Shown: positions 36,417 to 48,455 of the stretch, in pieces
Position numbering within the stretch: the first letter of the stretch is position 1
Layout of the letters: every line of letters starts with the position of its first letter
DNA from: Methylophaga thiooxydans DMS010
GTDB lineage: Bacteria > Pseudomonadota > Gammaproteobacteria > Nitrosococcales > Methylophagaceae
Length of the DNA stretch: 64,000 bases
Direction of reading: 5' to 3'
NCBI RefSeq assembly: GCF_000156355.1
Contig: NZ_GG657906.1
Span: 196,383 to 260,382 of the forward strand
The notes under the pieces: generated by a model
Told to the model about the DNA's origin: nothing
Seen by the model: only the letters and a program-made list of their open reading frames with translations
Database searches by the model: none
Position numbers and translations under genes: made by a program

Positions 36417-38564
36417 TTAACGCTGACTGACCTGAAAAACACTCACAAGTTGGCTGAGTTTCTGAGCTGTGTTTCTGACCATCACCGAGCGTTGCTGCAA
36501 GGCATCAATGGCTTTTGTCATTAATCCTGCAGAATGACCGACGTCACGCGCTGTTTCACCGTGGATCTGACTGTTCTGGTCAAGTTGCTTGATGGTGGCA
36601 AACATTTGTTCTACCAAGGCATGTAACTGGGTGTTTTCTGATGAAGCTTCTTCCGTTTTCTTCAAACTACGGTCGACATTATTAACGCCATGTTCCATGA
36701 ATTTCACCGCTTCCAGCGTTTCAGATTGAATGGTTTCTATCATCTTTTGAATTTCTTCTGCCGAATTGGCTGTGCGTGATGCAAGGCCACGAACTTCATC
36801 AGCAACGACTGAAAAGCCACGACCATGTTCACCGGCACGCGCCGCTTCAATCGCGGCATTTAATGCGAGCAAGTTGGTTTGATTGGTGATTTCGGATATC
36901 ACACCGATGATGTTACCAATTTCAGCCGTGCGGCTATGCAGGCTTTGCACCGCTTTCGCTGAAGTCTCAACGACATCGCGAATTTCCTGCGTGCCGCTAC
37001 GAACAGATTCAAACTGTATACGGGCTTCCTGTACCACATCATCCATAGCTTGTTTCATTGATTCTGCGGTACTGGAAGCATTACCAATGTCCTGAATTTG
37101 GGCTTCGAGAAGATGCAGCATTTTATCGATAGCTTCGGCGACCTCGGTGGAGACATGAAACGCATCGCGGTTGGTTTCAAGCATCGCTTCATTGGTTTGG
37201 CTGACATTGCTACTGGTGGTGATAACCTGCCCGACAATACCGTCAAGGTTGTCGATAAAGCTATTTATCCACCTGCCCATATCACCGGTTTCGTCGTTTG
37301 TCATCCGGTTGCTATCGAGGCGCTGCGCTAAATTTCCTTCACCTTCTGCAATGGTGCGAATCACTTCGGTCATTTCATCCAGCCTGTTGGCCAAAGGATT
37401 GGTGGTTAGCTTTTTATATAGAGCAGCAATAAATACAATCATGCCTGCTGAAATGCCATTGATAATGAGTTCGGATAAGCTGGTGAACGCATGCAAGCCT
37501 GCATTAACGCCGAGCAGGGCAAACATTGACATGACAAAGCCTTTCATCAGGCTGACATTGATTGAGCGACGACGATAGACTTCTTCTAAGTCACCTTCAC
37601 ACATCATGCCCCAGCGATCAGGGGAGCCTTTCAATTGGAAGGTGACACCTTTACCTATAACCGGAATATGACGGTAGTCTGAGTAAGCCGGGTAGGTGAC
37701 AAATAGGTTGCTGCCGTTGCGAATGGTTTCTCTGACACCGGGGTGAAGTTGTCCGGTGGCGGGATCGGTAAAGCGAATTTCAAATTCAGTATGGCGTTTA
37801 ACACCGACCGTGCCCCATTTGGTGTGAATACCACTTTTCAGGTTTTCACCGTGTGAAAAGGTGTTGTCTTCAAAACGGGAACGCGAAAGAGCGATGCCTT
37901 GTTGGTGGCCTGGCTCGAACCGGGACTCCACCATAAAAATGTAATTATCACCTGACTCTGTATAGATATGACCTGCTTCACGTTGAATCAGATCACCCAA
38001 CACATCGTTGGGGACACGGCCACAGACAGCACCAATGACTTCGCCGTCGCGCTTAAGTGGCTGATAGAACATCAACGTGACTTCGTCATGGAACTTAGAG
38101 CTGGACGGGCCTATTTTTAAGGTAAGGTCATCCACGTAAGGACCATGAAGAAAGGCTTCTGATAGGCCTTTCTGAACAGCTTTAGGCGGTAAGTCACGCT
38201 GATTGATGTGTAAGGAATAAGTGGAATGTGTCACCACACCTTTCGCATCTATGACAAACAATTCTGAGAAGTCAGGCGCGGCGAGTAGGCGATCTTGTAG
38301 GCTACTGGTAGTGATCTCAGGATAGGTATCAACGACCTGCTCTGCCAATAGCTCCATTTGATCCCATTGGCTGGTTGCCCATTGTTGGAGGATCTTGACG
38401 CGAGTTGCGGCGATACCTTCAAAGGTTTTTTCAACAGCACTGTAGTTGTGTCGATTGAGAAAGCAGGAACGAGCCATTGCCAGTTTTCCTGTTTCACCGA
38501 ACCAAGGCAGCCATCTTCTTTCTGCCTGACTTAAATTCATGGACTGGCTTTTTAACGTGCTCAT
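36417..38564 (-). CDS. Methyl-accepting chemotaxis protein with unusual topology
   Basis: A 715-residue chemoreceptor. The C-terminal half carries the signalling domain with the conserved hairpin tip [26 protein letters not shown], preceded by a HAMP-like segment ([20 protein letters not shown]). Two membrane helices appear only at about residues 340-360 and 365-385; the first 335 residues, which look like a Cache/PAS-type sensor, have no preceding signal anchor. I chose ATG 38564 because GAGG lies just before it, over an ATG four codons upstream. Ligand unknown; no other che genes nearby. Confidence 0.88.
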   Translation of the reverse strand: MSTLKSQSMNLSQAERRWLPWFGETGKLAMARSCFLNRHNYSAVEKTFEGIAATRVKILQQWATSQWDQMELLAEQVVDTYPEITTSSLQDRLLAAPDFSELFVIDAKGVVTHSTYSLHINQRDLPPKAVQKGLSEAFLHGPYVDDLTLKIGPSSSKFHDEVTLMFYQPLKRDGEVIGAVCGRVPNDVLGDLIQREAGHIYTESGDNYIFMVESRFEPGHQQGIALSRSRFEDNTFSHGENLKSGIHTKWGTVGVKRHTEFEIRFTDPATGQLHPGVRETIRNGSNLFVTYPAYSDYRHIPVIGKGVTFQLKGSPDRWGMMCEGDLEEVYRRRSINVSLMKGFVMSMFALLGVNAGLHAFTSLSELIINGISAGMIVFIAALYKKLTTNPLANRLDEMTEVIRTIAEGEGNLAQRLDSNRMTNDETGDMGRWINSFIDNLDGIVGQVITTSSNVSQTNEAMLETNRDAFHVSTEVAEAIDKMLHLLEAQIQDIGNASSTAESMKQAMDDVVQEARIQFESVRSGTQEIRDVVETSAKAVQSLHSRTAEIGNIIGVISEITNQTNLLALNAAIEAARAGEHGRGFSVVADEVRGLASRTANSAEEIQKMIETIQSETLEAVKFMEHGVNNVDRSLKKTEEASSENTQLHALVEQMFATIKQLDQNSQIHGETARDVGHSAGLMTKAIDALQQRSVMVRNTAQKLSQLVSVFQVSQR

Positions 38565-38661
38565 GGTTTTCCTCATAGATTTATGAAGGTTCTGAGAGCA
38601 ATAGCTAAGCCAGAATTTAAGGCGCTGTTTCTAAAAGAAATTGTTTATTTGTTTTTTCTGT

Positions 38662-38684
38662 CGGCGCACCACCATGGTGCGCCG
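38662..38684. repeat. Perfect 9-bp stem hairpin
   Basis: CGGCGCACC and GGTGCGCCG flank the loop ACCAT, between the bcp stop and the chemoreceptor start (both minus strand). No T run follows on the minus strand. It may be a terminator remnant or a regulatory hairpin. Confidence 0.5.
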
Positions 38685-38761
38685 CTGTGATTTGATACAG
38701 AAATTTTGACCCAGAATGGGGCTTGTTTAGTGGATTTAGCTTATTGATTATAAATAGGTAT

Positions 38762-39229
38762 TTATAATTCCAGTATAGCTTCTTTCACTTCGTCGAGATG
38801 CTGTTTCACTTTCACTTTTCGCCATTCATTACGCAATACGCCATTAGTGTCGATAAGAAAGGTACTGCGATCAATGCCCATGTATTCACGGCCATAAAGT
38901 TTTTTTAGTTTGATAACATCGAACAGATTGCAAACAGTCTCGTCTTCGTCGGACAAAAGGTCGAAAGGGAAGGATTGCTTGGTTTTAAAGTTTTCATGTT
39001 TACGAAGGCTATCTCGTGAAACACCGACGATAAGCGTGTTATGGTCATTAAAGAAGGCAATATCATCACGAAAATTTTGACCTTCAAGTGTGCAACCCGG
39101 CGTATTGTCTTTTGGGTAAAAGTAGATAAGAATATTTTTACCTTTATGGTCTGACAGCCGAAAGGTTTTATCGCCAGTGCTCGGCACCTCAAAGTCAGCT
39201 ACGGGTTGCCCAAGTTGTACTTGTGTCAT
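38762..39229 (-). CDS. bcp: Thioredoxin-dependent peroxiredoxin, Bcp/PrxQ type
   Basis: A 155-residue cytosolic peroxidase. The peroxidatic Cys46 sits in YPKDNTPGCTLEGQNFRDD. The resolving cysteine that E. coli Bcp has five residues later is absent (Gln51 here); Cys100 matches E. coli Cys99, which is not the resolving residue. It may therefore act as a 1-Cys enzyme. Monocistronic, divergent from dapA over 119 bp, an arrangement common in gammaproteobacteria. Confidence 0.93.
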   Translation of the reverse strand: MTQVQLGQPVADFEVPSTGDKTFRLSDHKGKNILIYFYPKDNTPGCTLEGQNFRDDIAFFNDHNTLIVGVSRDSLRKHENFKTKQSFPFDLLSDEDETVCNLFDVIKLKKLYGREYMGIDRSTFLIDTNGVLRNEWRKVKVKQHLDEVKEAILEL

Positions 39230-39348
39230 CTAATCATCCTGTTTTAAAACGATTTGCCAAAAAACGTACCTTACACAATACAGTCTGATCTTGTCATCAT
39301 CAGGCAGGCAAAGTACCATGCCTGTTATTTTTTCGGAGTCCTTTATCT

Positions 39349-40227
39349 ATGTTTAGCGGCAGTATGGTAGCTCTTGTCACACCCATGCGAGCAGATGGCT
39401 CGTTGGATGATGACAGCCTGCGAAAGTTGGTCGAGTTTCATATCAGCCAAGGCACAGATGCCATTGTCGCTGTGGGTACGACCGGTGAATCTGCAACCTT
39501 GAGCGTGAACGAACACACTGATGTGATTCGTAAAGTAGTGCAATACGTTAATGGTCGTGTGCCTGTGATTGCCGGCACGGGTGCAAACTCAACGTCGGAA
39601 GCCATTGAGTTAACCCAGTCTGCAAAAGACTTAAACGTAGATGCAGTATTACTGGTAGCACCTTATTATAATAGGCCGACGCAAGAAGGCATGTACCTGC
39701 ATTTTAAAGCGATTGCCGAAGCTGTTGACATCCCGCAGATCCTATATAATGTTCCAGGTCGTACTGCATGTGACTTATTACCTGAAACGGTAGGCAGGTT
39801 GTCACACATAGACAACATCATTGGCATTAAAGAAGCCACAGGTGATGTCTCGCGGGTTCAACAAATCAAACAATTGTCAGTAGATGGCTTTGAGCTTTAT
39901 ACCGGTGAAGATGCCAATACGGTCGACTTTATTCTCGCCGGCGGTGTGGGTGTTATTTCGGTAACAGCCAATGTTACACCGGCGTTAATGCATGATGCGT
40001 GCGTGGCTGCGTTGAATAATGAAGAAGAAAAAGCCCGAGAAATAAATCAGAAAATGGTGGCCTTACACCAATTTTTATTTGTAGAAGCTAACCCTATTCC
40101 TGTTAAATGGGCGTTATCGGAAATGGGGATGATCCCAGAAGGTATTCGCTTGCCAATGACGGTATTGTCGGAAAAATACCATCAGCCGGTGCGTGAAGCC
40201 CTCATTACGGCGGGTGTTCTAAACTAA
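39349..40227 (+). CDS. dapA: 4-hydroxy-tetrahydrodipicolinate synthase
   Basis: A 292-residue (beta/alpha)8 aldolase that condenses pyruvate and aspartate semialdehyde in the diaminopimelate-lysine pathway. The N-terminal FSGSMVALVTPM, VGTTGESATL, catalytic Tyr in LYNVPGRTACD and Schiff-base Lys in IIGIKEATGDVSR are all present. GGAG lies upstream of the ATG. It heads a dapA-bamC-MBL-purC block typical of gammaproteobacteria; bamC follows after 23 bp. Confidence 0.97.
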   Translation: MFSGSMVALVTPMRADGSLDDDSLRKLVEFHISQGTDAIVAVGTTGESATLSVNEHTDVIRKVVQYVNGRVPVIAGTGANSTSEAIELTQSAKDLNVDAVLLVAPYYNRPTQEGMYLHFKAIAEAVDIPQILYNVPGRTACDLLPETVGRLSHIDNIIGIKEATGDVSRVQQIKQLSVDGFELYTGEDANTVDFILAGGVGVISVTANVTPALMHDACVAALNNEEEKAREINQKMVALHQFLFVEANPIPVKWALSEMGMIPEGIRLPMTVLSEKYHQPVREALITAGVLN

Positions 40228-40250
40228 AATAAATGAGTGAACTGTACTAA

Positions 40251-41282
40251 ATGAACGCGAAATTATTTAAACAAACATCGCTGGTCGTCATGATGTCGGC
40301 CGTACTGAGTGGTTGTGGTGCATTTTCTACACTGGACGAAGTCGTTCCAGACAATACCCAGAAATACCGCAAAGCTGAAACCATGCCGCCTCTGGATGTG
40401 CCCCCTGATTTGAGTACAGTCCGCATTAATGACGATATTGCCGGAACCGATGACTCGACCGCAACATACTCTGAATTTGAAGAAGCCGCGAGTAACCCTC
40501 TGGCTGCTAAATACAATCTGACACCAGAGAAAAAACCGTCACTGGCCGGTGAAGGGCGAAGCCGTCATTTAGTTGTGCCGGGTGACCGTGAAGTAACGTG
40601 GCAGCGTATACAAGAGTTCTGGGCCAACAAAGGCTTGGAAATCGACCGTATCGATGGTCGTATCGGCCTGATGGATACTGTCACCGATGCTGATGGTTAT
40701 GCTTATCGTGTACGCATGGAACGTGGCGATACATCAAAGATGGCTGAAATTTACCTGAATGCAACCGATGAAACGCAAGCTAATTCTCAAAAGAATGAGG
40801 CTACATTGCGTGAAATGGCTGATTACTTAGGCTCTTTGTACCAAGAAGATGTCGCCAAGGTTGAAGCGCAAAAACCGGCACCAGCTCCTGAAGAAACAGC
40901 GCAAGTCTTCCTGATGGATGACGAGAACGGTCAACAAAGTCTGGTGGTTGAGCAAGACTTCCAAACCGTATGGCGTCGTGTTGGACGTGTTTTAGACAGC
41001 AAAGGCTTTGCTGTAGAAGATCGTGATCGTAGCCGTGGTTATTACTTTGTTCGCTATATCGATCCATTTAAAGAAATCGAAGAAGATGATGAAGGCTTCT
41101 TCAGCAGCTTAGCGTTTTGGCGTGATGATGCTGAAAAGAACCCACAAGAGTATTACTACATCAAAATGAACTCTGAAGCCACTGACACTCGCGTGATGGT
41201 ATTGGATGCAGAAGAAAATCGTACATCGAGCGATACTGCCAAGCGGTTGTTGAACCTGATTCAGGAGCAACTTGCACCCTAA
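40251..41282 (+). CDS. bamC: Outer membrane assembly lipoprotein BamC
   Basis: A 343-residue lipoprotein with a lipobox LSGC (Cys22) and, just after, the unstructured PPLDVPPDLS segment that contacts BamD. Two helix-grip domains follow (about 95-200 and 215-340). It belongs to the BAM complex that inserts beta-barrel proteins into the outer membrane. BamC is restricted mostly to gammaproteobacteria, supporting the taxonomic call. The stop overlaps the next gene's start (TAATG). Confidence 0.93.
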   Translation: MNAKLFKQTSLVVMMSAVLSGCGAFSTLDEVVPDNTQKYRKAETMPPLDVPPDLSTVRINDDIAGTDDSTATYSEFEEAASNPLAAKYNLTPEKKPSLAGEGRSRHLVVPGDREVTWQRIQEFWANKGLEIDRIDGRIGLMDTVTDADGYAYRVRMERGDTSKMAEIYLNATDETQANSQKNEATLREMADYLGSLYQEDVAKVEAQKPAPAPEETAQVFLMDDENGQQSLVVEQDFQTVWRRVGRVLDSKGFAVEDRDRSRGYYFVRYIDPFKEIEEDDEGFFSSLAFWRDDAEKNPQEYYYIKMNSEATDTRVMVLDAEENRTSSDTAKRLLNLIQEQLAP

Positions 41283-42049
41283 TGCGATTTGCTTCCCTCG
41301 GTAGCGGTAGTCGAGGTAATGCAACCTTAATCACGTCAGGAAAAACCACGTTGATGATCGACTGTGGTTTTTCCGCACGTGAGGCAGTAAAACGTCTACA
41401 ACTATTAAATATCGACCCTGCTTCACTTTCGGCCATTTTGATCACACATGAACATGCCGACCATATGGCGGGTGTCAGGGTAATGGCGCGTAAGTTTAAT
41501 CTTCCGGTCTATACCACACCAGGTACGGCAGGCTGCTTACCCGAAGATGTGGCACCTTATATTCATGCGTTTAACTGTCATGAAAAGTTTGTTATTGATG
41601 ACATTGAAGTAGAACCGTTCCCTGTACCACATGATGCTCGTGAACCGAGCCAGTTTGTATTTTCAGATGGTGCTTTAAGAGTTGGGCTACTGACCGATGT
41701 TGGTTCGATAACACCATTAATCGAGAATACATTGTCAGCATGTGATGCTTTGTTACTGGAAGCTAATCACGATTTGACGATGTTAGAACAAGGTGAATAT
41801 CCCGAACACCTTAAACGTCGTGTTGGTGGCAGATTAGGCCATTTAAATAACGTGCAATCTGCCTCGTTACTTGAGAAAATTGACACTTCTCGTCTACAGC
41901 ATATTATGGCAATGCACATCTCGGAAAAGAATAATTGTCCGTCGATTGCCGTTCCCTTATTGGCCGAAGCCTTGGGATGCGAGCACGATTGGATTGGTGT
42001 CGCCGATCAGGAAGCTGGTTTTGACTGGCGTGAAGTAAATAACCGTTAA
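41282..42049 (+). CDS. MBL-fold metallo-hydrolase (YycJ-like)
   Basis: A 255-residue metallo-beta-lactamase-fold enzyme with the metal motif HEHADHMAG (residues about 57-65), an N-terminal [16 protein letters not shown] typical of the YycJ/WalJ group, and a further GLLTDVGS. Members are reported as nucleases or phosphodiesterases; the substrate here is open. Translationally coupled to bamC through TAATG and 10 bp from purC. Confidence 0.9.
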   Translation: MRFASLGSGSRGNATLITSGKTTLMIDCGFSAREAVKRLQLLNIDPASLSAILITHEHADHMAGVRVMARKFNLPVYTTPGTAGCLPEDVAPYIHAFNCHEKFVIDDIEVEPFPVPHDAREPSQFVFSDGALRVGLLTDVGSITPLIENTLSACDALLLEANHDLTMLEQGEYPEHLKRRVGGRLGHLNNVQSASLLEKIDTSRLQHIMAMHISEKNNCPSIAVPLLAEALGCEHDWIGVADQEAGFDWREVNNR

Positions 42050-42059
42050 GAGACTTCAA

Positions 42060-42770
42060 ATGCAAAAGAAACAAGAACTGTACTCAGGCAAAGCAAAAAG
42101 TGTTTTTGCCACAGATGATAATGATTATGTGGTTTTGAGCTTTCGTGATGACACCTCGGCATTTGATGGTGAGAAGGTCGAACAGTTAAGCCGTAAAGGT
42201 GAAGTAAACAATAAGTTTAATGCCTTCATCATGCAATATTTGTCAGACAATGGCATCCCGACGCATTTTGAGAAGCTGTTGAACGATACGGAATCCTTAG
42301 TCAAAAACATGCAAATGATGCCGGTTGAGTGTGTCGTTCGTAATGTGGCTTCGGGTAGCTTAGTGCGTCGTCTCGGCGTCGAAGATGGTATGGAATTAAC
42401 GCCTCCCGTTTTTGAATTTTTCCTCAAAAATGACGCTTTACATGATCCCATGATTAACGAATATCACATTGAAACCTTCGGTTGGGCAAAGTCAGAAGAT
42501 ATCAATAAAATGAAAGAGTTAACCTTTAAAGTTAATGAACTCTTGAAGACGTTGTTTGTCGATGCAGGTATGATTCTGGTCGACTACAAACTCGAGTTTG
42601 GCCTGTTTAATGGTCAAGTTTATCTTGGCGATGAGTTCAGTCCTGATGGTTGTCGTTTATGGGATGCTGAAACGCGCAAGAAGCTGGATAAAGATCGCTT
42701 TAGACAAGGTTTGGGCGGAGTAATCGAAGCTTATATTGAGGTGGCGCAACGTATTGGCGTTGATATATAG
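42060..42770 (+). CDS. purC: SAICAR synthetase
   Basis: A 236-residue enzyme joining CAIR and aspartate in purine synthesis. The N-terminal [14 protein letters not shown], the central [14 protein letters not shown] and the C-terminal [16 protein letters not shown] match PurC throughout. Last gene of the dapA-bamC-MBL-purC block. No separate terminator is obvious in the 90 bp to the next gene. Confidence 0.96.
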   Translation: MQKKQELYSGKAKSVFATDDNDYVVLSFRDDTSAFDGEKVEQLSRKGEVNNKFNAFIMQYLSDNGIPTHFEKLLNDTESLVKNMQMMPVECVVRNVASGSLVRRLGVEDGMELTPPVFEFFLKNDALHDPMINEYHIETFGWAKSEDINKMKELTFKVNELLKTLFVDAGMILVDYKLEFGLFNGQVYLGDEFSPDGCRLWDAETRKKLDKDRFRQGLGGVIEAYIEVAQRIGVDI

Positions 42771-42860
42771 ATCAATAGTTTGTAGATATATTAACACTGA
42801 AGCATGGAGGCAGTAACGACCGAAACCGCGTGACGGGCAGAAGATTTTATCGGAGAATGC

Positions 42861-43817
42861 ATGCAAAAGCCAAGTAGGCCGGCTGATGATAAAGCAAGAG
42901 TTTTTAGTCTTAGATCATTAAATTTACTTGATAGTGATAAAGATGAGCGTTTTGACCGATTGACTCGACTTGCCGTGTCTATCTTTGATGTGCCAATTTC
43001 ACTCGTCAGTCTGGTTGATGAAAACCGGCAGTGGTTTAAGTCATGCTATGGAATAAGTGCAAAAGAAACGGGGCGTGATGTGTCTTTTTGTGGTCACGCT
43101 ATTTTAGGTGACGAAGCATTTGTTATAGAGGACACGCATCTGGATTCACGTTTTGTTGATAATCCACTTGTTGTTGGTGAGCCTCATATCCGTTTTTATG
43201 CCGGTTATCCAATAAGGCATGTGGATAATTTCATACTTGGCACGTTGTGTTTAATAGATACTCGCCCGCGTCATTTTTCGCATCGCGAGCAATTGATACT
43301 TCAAGGCTTAGCTGAACTGGTTGAACGCGAAATTCATGCTATACAGCTTGCGACAATGGACGAGCTTACCGAGATTTATAATCGCCGTGGCTTTTTTGCT
43401 TCTGCCAATCAAGCTCTTAATCTATGTCGCCGGCAATCATTACCAGTCAGTCTCGTATTTTTAGATTTAAACAAATTCAAGCAGATTAATGACCGTTACG
43501 GTCATGCAATAGGCGACAAAATCCTACAAGAGTTTGCCCATCACCTCACGCTGGTTTGTCGACAAACCGATATATCAGCCAGAATTGGTGGTGATGAATT
43601 TGTTTTACTGCTACCAAACGCAACTGATACAGAAGTAAAGAAAATTCTTGCTCGTTTTGCGCAGTTCAATAATGACGTAGCAAAGGAGTATTCGATTGCA
43701 TACTCCTATGGTGTCGTAAATTTTGATGAGGCCATTCATCAAAGCCTGGATGATTTGCTCGTTGAAGGAGATCAGCTCATGTATAAACGTAAGAAAAAAG
43801 CTGCTAGAAAAAACTAG
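42861..43817 (+). CDS. GAF-GGDEF diguanylate cyclase
   Basis: A 318-residue soluble protein with an N-terminal GAF domain (about 30-165; VSLVDENRQWFKSCYG, DVSFCGHAIL, typical of the sensor family) and a GGDEF domain (about 170-315) with an intact active site at residues 243-247 and the substrate-binding LDLNKFKQIND. It should make cyclic di-GMP. CGGAGA lies before the ATG. Alone between purC and the convergent pyrC; the signal is unknown. Confidence 0.92.
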   Translation: MQKPSRPADDKARVFSLRSLNLLDSDKDERFDRLTRLAVSIFDVPISLVSLVDENRQWFKSCYGISAKETGRDVSFCGHAILGDEAFVIEDTHLDSRFVDNPLVVGEPHIRFYAGYPIRHVDNFILGTLCLIDTRPRHFSHREQLILQGLAELVEREIHAIQLATMDELTEIYNRRGFFASANQALNLCRRQSLPVSLVFLDLNKFKQINDRYGHAIGDKILQEFAHHLTLVCRQTDISARIGGDEFVLLLPNATDTEVKKILARFAQFNNDVAKEYSIAYSYGVVNFDEAIHQSLDDLLVEGDQLMYKRKKKAARKN

Positions 43818-43829
43818 CTAAAGTTAACA

Positions 43830-44885
43830 TCAAATCGAGTCAGTCACTTTCCAGCCAATGCTGCCACCGGCACGCATAGGTACTAGCGTAGTGCTATCAA
43901 ACTCTAACGCTTCTGGCACATTCCAGCTTTGTTTTTGCAGCGTAATCTGTTCAGCGTTGCGTGGTAATTGATAAAAATCAGGGCCGTTAAAGCTGGCAAA
44001 TGCCTCTAGTTTATCTAAAGCGCCTGCAGCTTCAAATGCTTCCGCATATAGTTCTATCGCTGCGTGAGCACTATAAATACCGGCACAACCGCAGATGTTT
44101 TCTTTGCCTTCACGAGGGTGGGGCGCGCTATCTGTTCCTAAGAAAAACTTTTTGCTACCACTAGTTGCAGCAGCAATTAATGCGTGTTGGTGGGTATTAC
44201 GTTTCAATACCGGTAAGCAGTAGTGATGAGGCTGAATACCGCCTACGAGTAGGTCATTTCTGTTCAACAGTAAGTGGTGCGGGGTAATCGTTGCAGCAAT
44301 ACGATCTGTTTCATTCTGAACAAACTGTGCAGCATCGGCTGTGGTGATATGTTCAAAGACGACTTTTAATTCAGGAAAGTCGGTGAGCAGAGGCTGCATA
44401 ATGCGGTCGATGAAGACTTTCTCACGATCAAATACATCAATATCTGCCGTGGTGACTTCACCATGTACCAATAGCGGCATGCCGCACGCTTGCATGGCTT
44501 CAAGGGCTTTATAACAATTTTTTATATCGGTGACGCCCGCATCAGAATTAGTGGTTGCACCAGCCGGGTAAAGTTTGACAGCATGGACGAGTCCGCTATC
44601 CTTGGCGCGTAGGATTTCTTCCGCACTGGTGTTGTCTGTCAGGTACAAGGTCATCAGTGGTTCAAACTGATTACCCGCGGGACGCGCAGCCAAAATACGG
44701 TCGCGATAAAGTATTGCCATCTCTGTTGTAGTGACCGGAGGTCGCAGATTAGGCATGACAATAGCTCTTGAAAACACGCGTGCAGTATCAGGAACGGTGC
44801 GATTTAAGGCGAGATCGTCGCGCAAGTGGAGATGCCAGTCGTCTGGGCGGGTAATATGAAGTTGGGTCAAATTTGCGTTAGTCAT
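43830..44885 (-). CDS. pyrC: Dihydroorotase
   Basis: A 351-residue zinc amidohydrolase that closes carbamoyl aspartate to dihydroorotate in pyrimidine synthesis. The metal-binding [13 protein letters not shown] is at residues about 10-22, further His in VHGEVT and FEHITT, and the C-terminal [15 protein letters not shown]. This is the E. coli-type PyrC (class II). Single gene, convergent with the GGDEF gene and divergent from ilvI. Confidence 0.96.
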   Translation of the reverse strand: MTNANLTQLHITRPDDWHLHLRDDLALNRTVPDTARVFSRAIVMPNLRPPVTTTEMAILYRDRILAARPAGNQFEPLMTLYLTDNTSAEEILRAKDSGLVHAVKLYPAGATTNSDAGVTDIKNCYKALEAMQACGMPLLVHGEVTTADIDVFDREKVFIDRIMQPLLTDFPELKVVFEHITTADAAQFVQNETDRIAATITPHHLLLNRNDLLVGGIQPHHYCLPVLKRNTHQHALIAAATSGSKKFFLGTDSAPHPREGKENICGCAGIYSAHAAIELYAEAFEAAGALDKLEAFASFNGPDFYQLPRNAEQITLQKQSWNVPEALEFDSTTLVPMRAGGSIGWKVTDSI

Positions 44886-44963
44886 AACCGCTAATTATGC
44901 CACAGCTAATGCGTTAAGCCGAAATAGTTACAACCCATGCTCGAGTCGCAACAGCGCTGGTTC

Positions 44964-44992
44964 TTGACCTTATCTCGCATTACAAGTAACTT
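44964..44992 (+). promoter_or_regulatory. Predicted sigma-70 promoter of ilvIHC
   Basis: TTGACC (44964-44969) and TAACTT (44987-44992) are separated by 17 bp and lie about 50 bp before the ilvI start, leaving little room for an attenuator. Confidence 0.55.
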
Positions 44993-45043
44993 TACACGTT
45001 TGATGTTTTTAAGCTTCTCGTGAAGTGATTAAGAGGGAAACAC

Positions 45044-46786
45044 GTGGAATTAAGCGGCGGTGAGATATTAGTACAATGTCTCAAAGATGAAGGTGTCGAA
45101 TACCTGTTTGGGTATCCTGGTGGTGCCGTGCTTCATATCTATGACGCACTATACAATCAGGAGGGTGTGAATCACATCCTGGTCCGCCATGAGCAAGCAG
45201 CAACACATGCTGCTGACGGCTATGCGCGGGCGACAGGGAAACCTGGCGTCGTCTTGGTTACTTCAGGTCCGGGCGCTACGAATGCTGTAACGGGTATTGC
45301 GACAGCCTATATGGATTCGATTCCTATGGTTGTGATTACCGGTCAGGTTGCAACAGCCAATATTGGTAGTGATGCGTTTCAGGAAGTAGATTCCGTTGGT
45401 ATTACTCGTCCTTGCGTTAAGCACAACTTCCTTGTGAAAGACATAAACGATCTTGCTGAAACAGTGAAGAAAGCATTTTATGTCGCAACCACAGGGCGTC
45501 CTGGTCCGGTTGTGGTCGATGTACCAAAAGACATTACTGACCCCAACATTAAGATTCCGTATCACTATCCGGAAACGGTTCAGATGCGTTCTTATCAGCC
45601 AGTATTGAAAGGTCATAGTGGCCAAATCAAGCGTGCGGTAGATCTGTTATTAAGTGCTAAAAGGCCAATGATTTATACCGGTGGTGGTGTGGTTCTGGGG
45701 AAAGGTTCCGAAGAACTACGCAAGTTTGTACGCAAACTAGGCTATCCAATCACGAGTACGCTAATGGGCCTCGGTGCCTATCCAGCCAGTGATGAATTGT
45801 TCCTCGGCATGCTGGGCATGCACGGTACTTATGAAGCGAATATGGCGATGCACGATTGCGATGTGCTAATCGCAGTAGGTGCGCGTTTTGATGATCGTGT
45901 TACCGGTAAAATCGCTGAATTCTGTCCACATGCGCAGATTGTGCATATTGATATCGACCCATCGTCTATTTCAAAAACGATTACGGTAGACGTGCCTATT
46001 GTTGGTAACGTGCCGGATGTTTTGCAGGAAATGAATCACCTGCTGGAAAGCGATAAGAAAACGCCAAACAAGAAAGCTATTGATGACTGGTGGAAAACAA
46101 TCAATAGCTGGCGTAGTCAACAATGTATGTCATATGACCGTAATAGCGACAAGATCAAGCCGCAAATGGTCATTGAAATGTTGCATGAAATTACACATGG
46201 CAATGCCTACGTAACATCAGATGTCGGTCAGCATCAGATGTGGGCTGCACAGTATTACGGCTTTGATGAACCTAACCGTTGGATAAACTCCGGTGGTCTC
46301 GGCACTATGGGCTTTGGTTTGCCCGCAGCCATGGGTGTTCAGCTTGCCTACCCGGATGAAGTGGTCATTTGTGTCACTGGTGAAGGTAGTATCCAAATGT
46401 GTATTCAGGAGCTGTCGACCTGTCTGCAATACGGCCTGCCGGTGAAAATCGTTGCGCTGAATAACCGTTATCTTGGCATGGTTCGACAGTGGCAAGAGTT
46501 TTTCTATGAGAATCGTTATTCGCATTCTTATATGGAATCGTTACCTGACTTCGTTAAATTGACGGAAAGTTACGGTCATGTCGGTATTCGTATCGAGCGT
46601 CCAGAAGATTTACGTGCCGAGTTGGAACGTGGCTTTGCGATGAAGAATCGTTTGGTGTTCTTCGATATCGTGACGGATCAGGCTGAAAACGTGTATCCGA
46701 TGATTGCACAAGGTAAAGCGCATAACGAAATGCATATGTCGCCGCACTGTGTACCACCACAAGATCCAGAAAGGGAGCTGTCTTAA
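45044..46786 (+). CDS. ilvI: Acetolactate synthase, large subunit
   Basis: A 580-residue ThDP- and FAD-dependent enzyme for the first common step of valine and leucine synthesis. N-terminal [16 protein letters not shown] with catalytic Glu in [16 protein letters not shown], and the C-terminal ThDP-binding [19 protein letters not shown]. It starts with GTG, supported by AGAGGGA nearby. It begins the ilvI-ilvH-ilvC operon; ilvH starts 2 bp beyond its stop codon region. Confidence 0.95.
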   Translation: MELSGGEILVQCLKDEGVEYLFGYPGGAVLHIYDALYNQEGVNHILVRHEQAATHAADGYARATGKPGVVLVTSGPGATNAVTGIATAYMDSIPMVVITGQVATANIGSDAFQEVDSVGITRPCVKHNFLVKDINDLAETVKKAFYVATTGRPGPVVVDVPKDITDPNIKIPYHYPETVQMRSYQPVLKGHSGQIKRAVDLLLSAKRPMIYTGGGVVLGKGSEELRKFVRKLGYPITSTLMGLGAYPASDELFLGMLGMHGTYEANMAMHDCDVLIAVGARFDDRVTGKIAEFCPHAQIVHIDIDPSSISKTITVDVPIVGNVPDVLQEMNHLLESDKKTPNKKAIDDWWKTINSWRSQQCMSYDRNSDKIKPQMVIEMLHEITHGNAYVTSDVGQHQMWAAQYYGFDEPNRWINSGGLGTMGFGLPAAMGVQLAYPDEVVICVTGEGSIQMCIQELSTCLQYGLPVKIVALNNRYLGMVRQWQEFFYENRYSHSYMESLPDFVKLTESYGHVGIRIERPEDLRAELERGFAMKNRLVFFDIVTDQAENVYPMIAQGKAHNEMHMSPHCVPPQDPERELS

Positions 46787-46787
46787 C

Positions 46788-47282
46788 ATGCGCCATATTA
46801 TCTCCATCCTGATCGAAAACGAAGCAGGGGCGTTGTCGCGTGTGGCTGGATTGTTTTCTGCGCGTGGTTACAATATCGAGTCACTGACAGTCGCACCCAC
46901 AGAAGATCCGTCGTTGTCGCGTATGACGATTGTGACAACCGGTACAGACCGAATTATTGAACAAATCACCAAACAGCTTAATAAGTTGGTTGATGTGGTT
47001 AAACTGCTGGACCTGACTGAAGGTCCACACATTGAACGTGAAATGATGCTGATTAAAGTTAAAGCATCAACAATGGCTCAACGTGAAGATGTTAAACGCC
47101 TGTCGGATATTTTCCGTGGTCATATCATTGATGTGACATCTTCGACCTACACCATTGAACTGACCGGCGCTGTCGCGAAACTGGATTCATTTATTGAAAC
47201 CCTGGCTGAGCACAAAATTATTGAAACTGTCCGTAGTGGCGTTTCAGGTATTGCCCGCGGCGAAAAAAGCCTGCACTTGTAA
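46788..47282 (+). CDS. ilvH: Acetolactate synthase, small regulatory subunit
   Basis: A 164-residue protein with an N-terminal ACT domain (MRHIISILIENEAGALSRV, NIESLTVAPTEDPSLSRMT) and a C-terminal domain of the IlvH type. It gives valine feedback control to IlvI. I chose ATG 46788, with GGGAG upstream and the family length; the open frame runs back into ilvI to 46704. Confidence 0.95.
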   Translation: MRHIISILIENEAGALSRVAGLFSARGYNIESLTVAPTEDPSLSRMTIVTTGTDRIIEQITKQLNKLVDVVKLLDLTEGPHIEREMMLIKVKASTMAQREDVKRLSDIFRGHIIDVTSSTYTIELTGAVAKLDSFIETLAEHKIIETVRSGVSGIARGEKSLHL

Positions 47283-47305
47283 TTCGATTAAATAATCGCT
47301 TTTAG

Positions 47306-48346
<1,041 letters not shown>

Positions 48347-48369
48347 TCAATAGTTTACTGAGTCAGAAG

Positions 48370-48407
48370 CGGGGACGGTTGTGAAAACAGCCGTCCCCGT
48401 TTTGTTT
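48370..48407 (+). terminator. Terminator of the ilvIHC operon
   Basis: CGGGGACGG and CCGTCCCCG pair around a loop with AAAA and are followed by TTTTGTTT. Confidence 0.88.
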
Positions 48408-48455
48408 GCAGAGGTGTAATGTCATAATGGCAGCACTTTAATCAGGGAGTAATGT

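Noticed and set aside
39230..39348. Lysine riboswitch before dapA
   Set aside because: The 119-bp gap to bcp is too short and holds no recognisable aptamer pattern.
44886..45043. Attenuator or riboswitch before ilvI
   Set aside because: The predicted promoter lies about 50 bp from the start codon, which leaves no room for a leader structure, and no leader peptide is visible.
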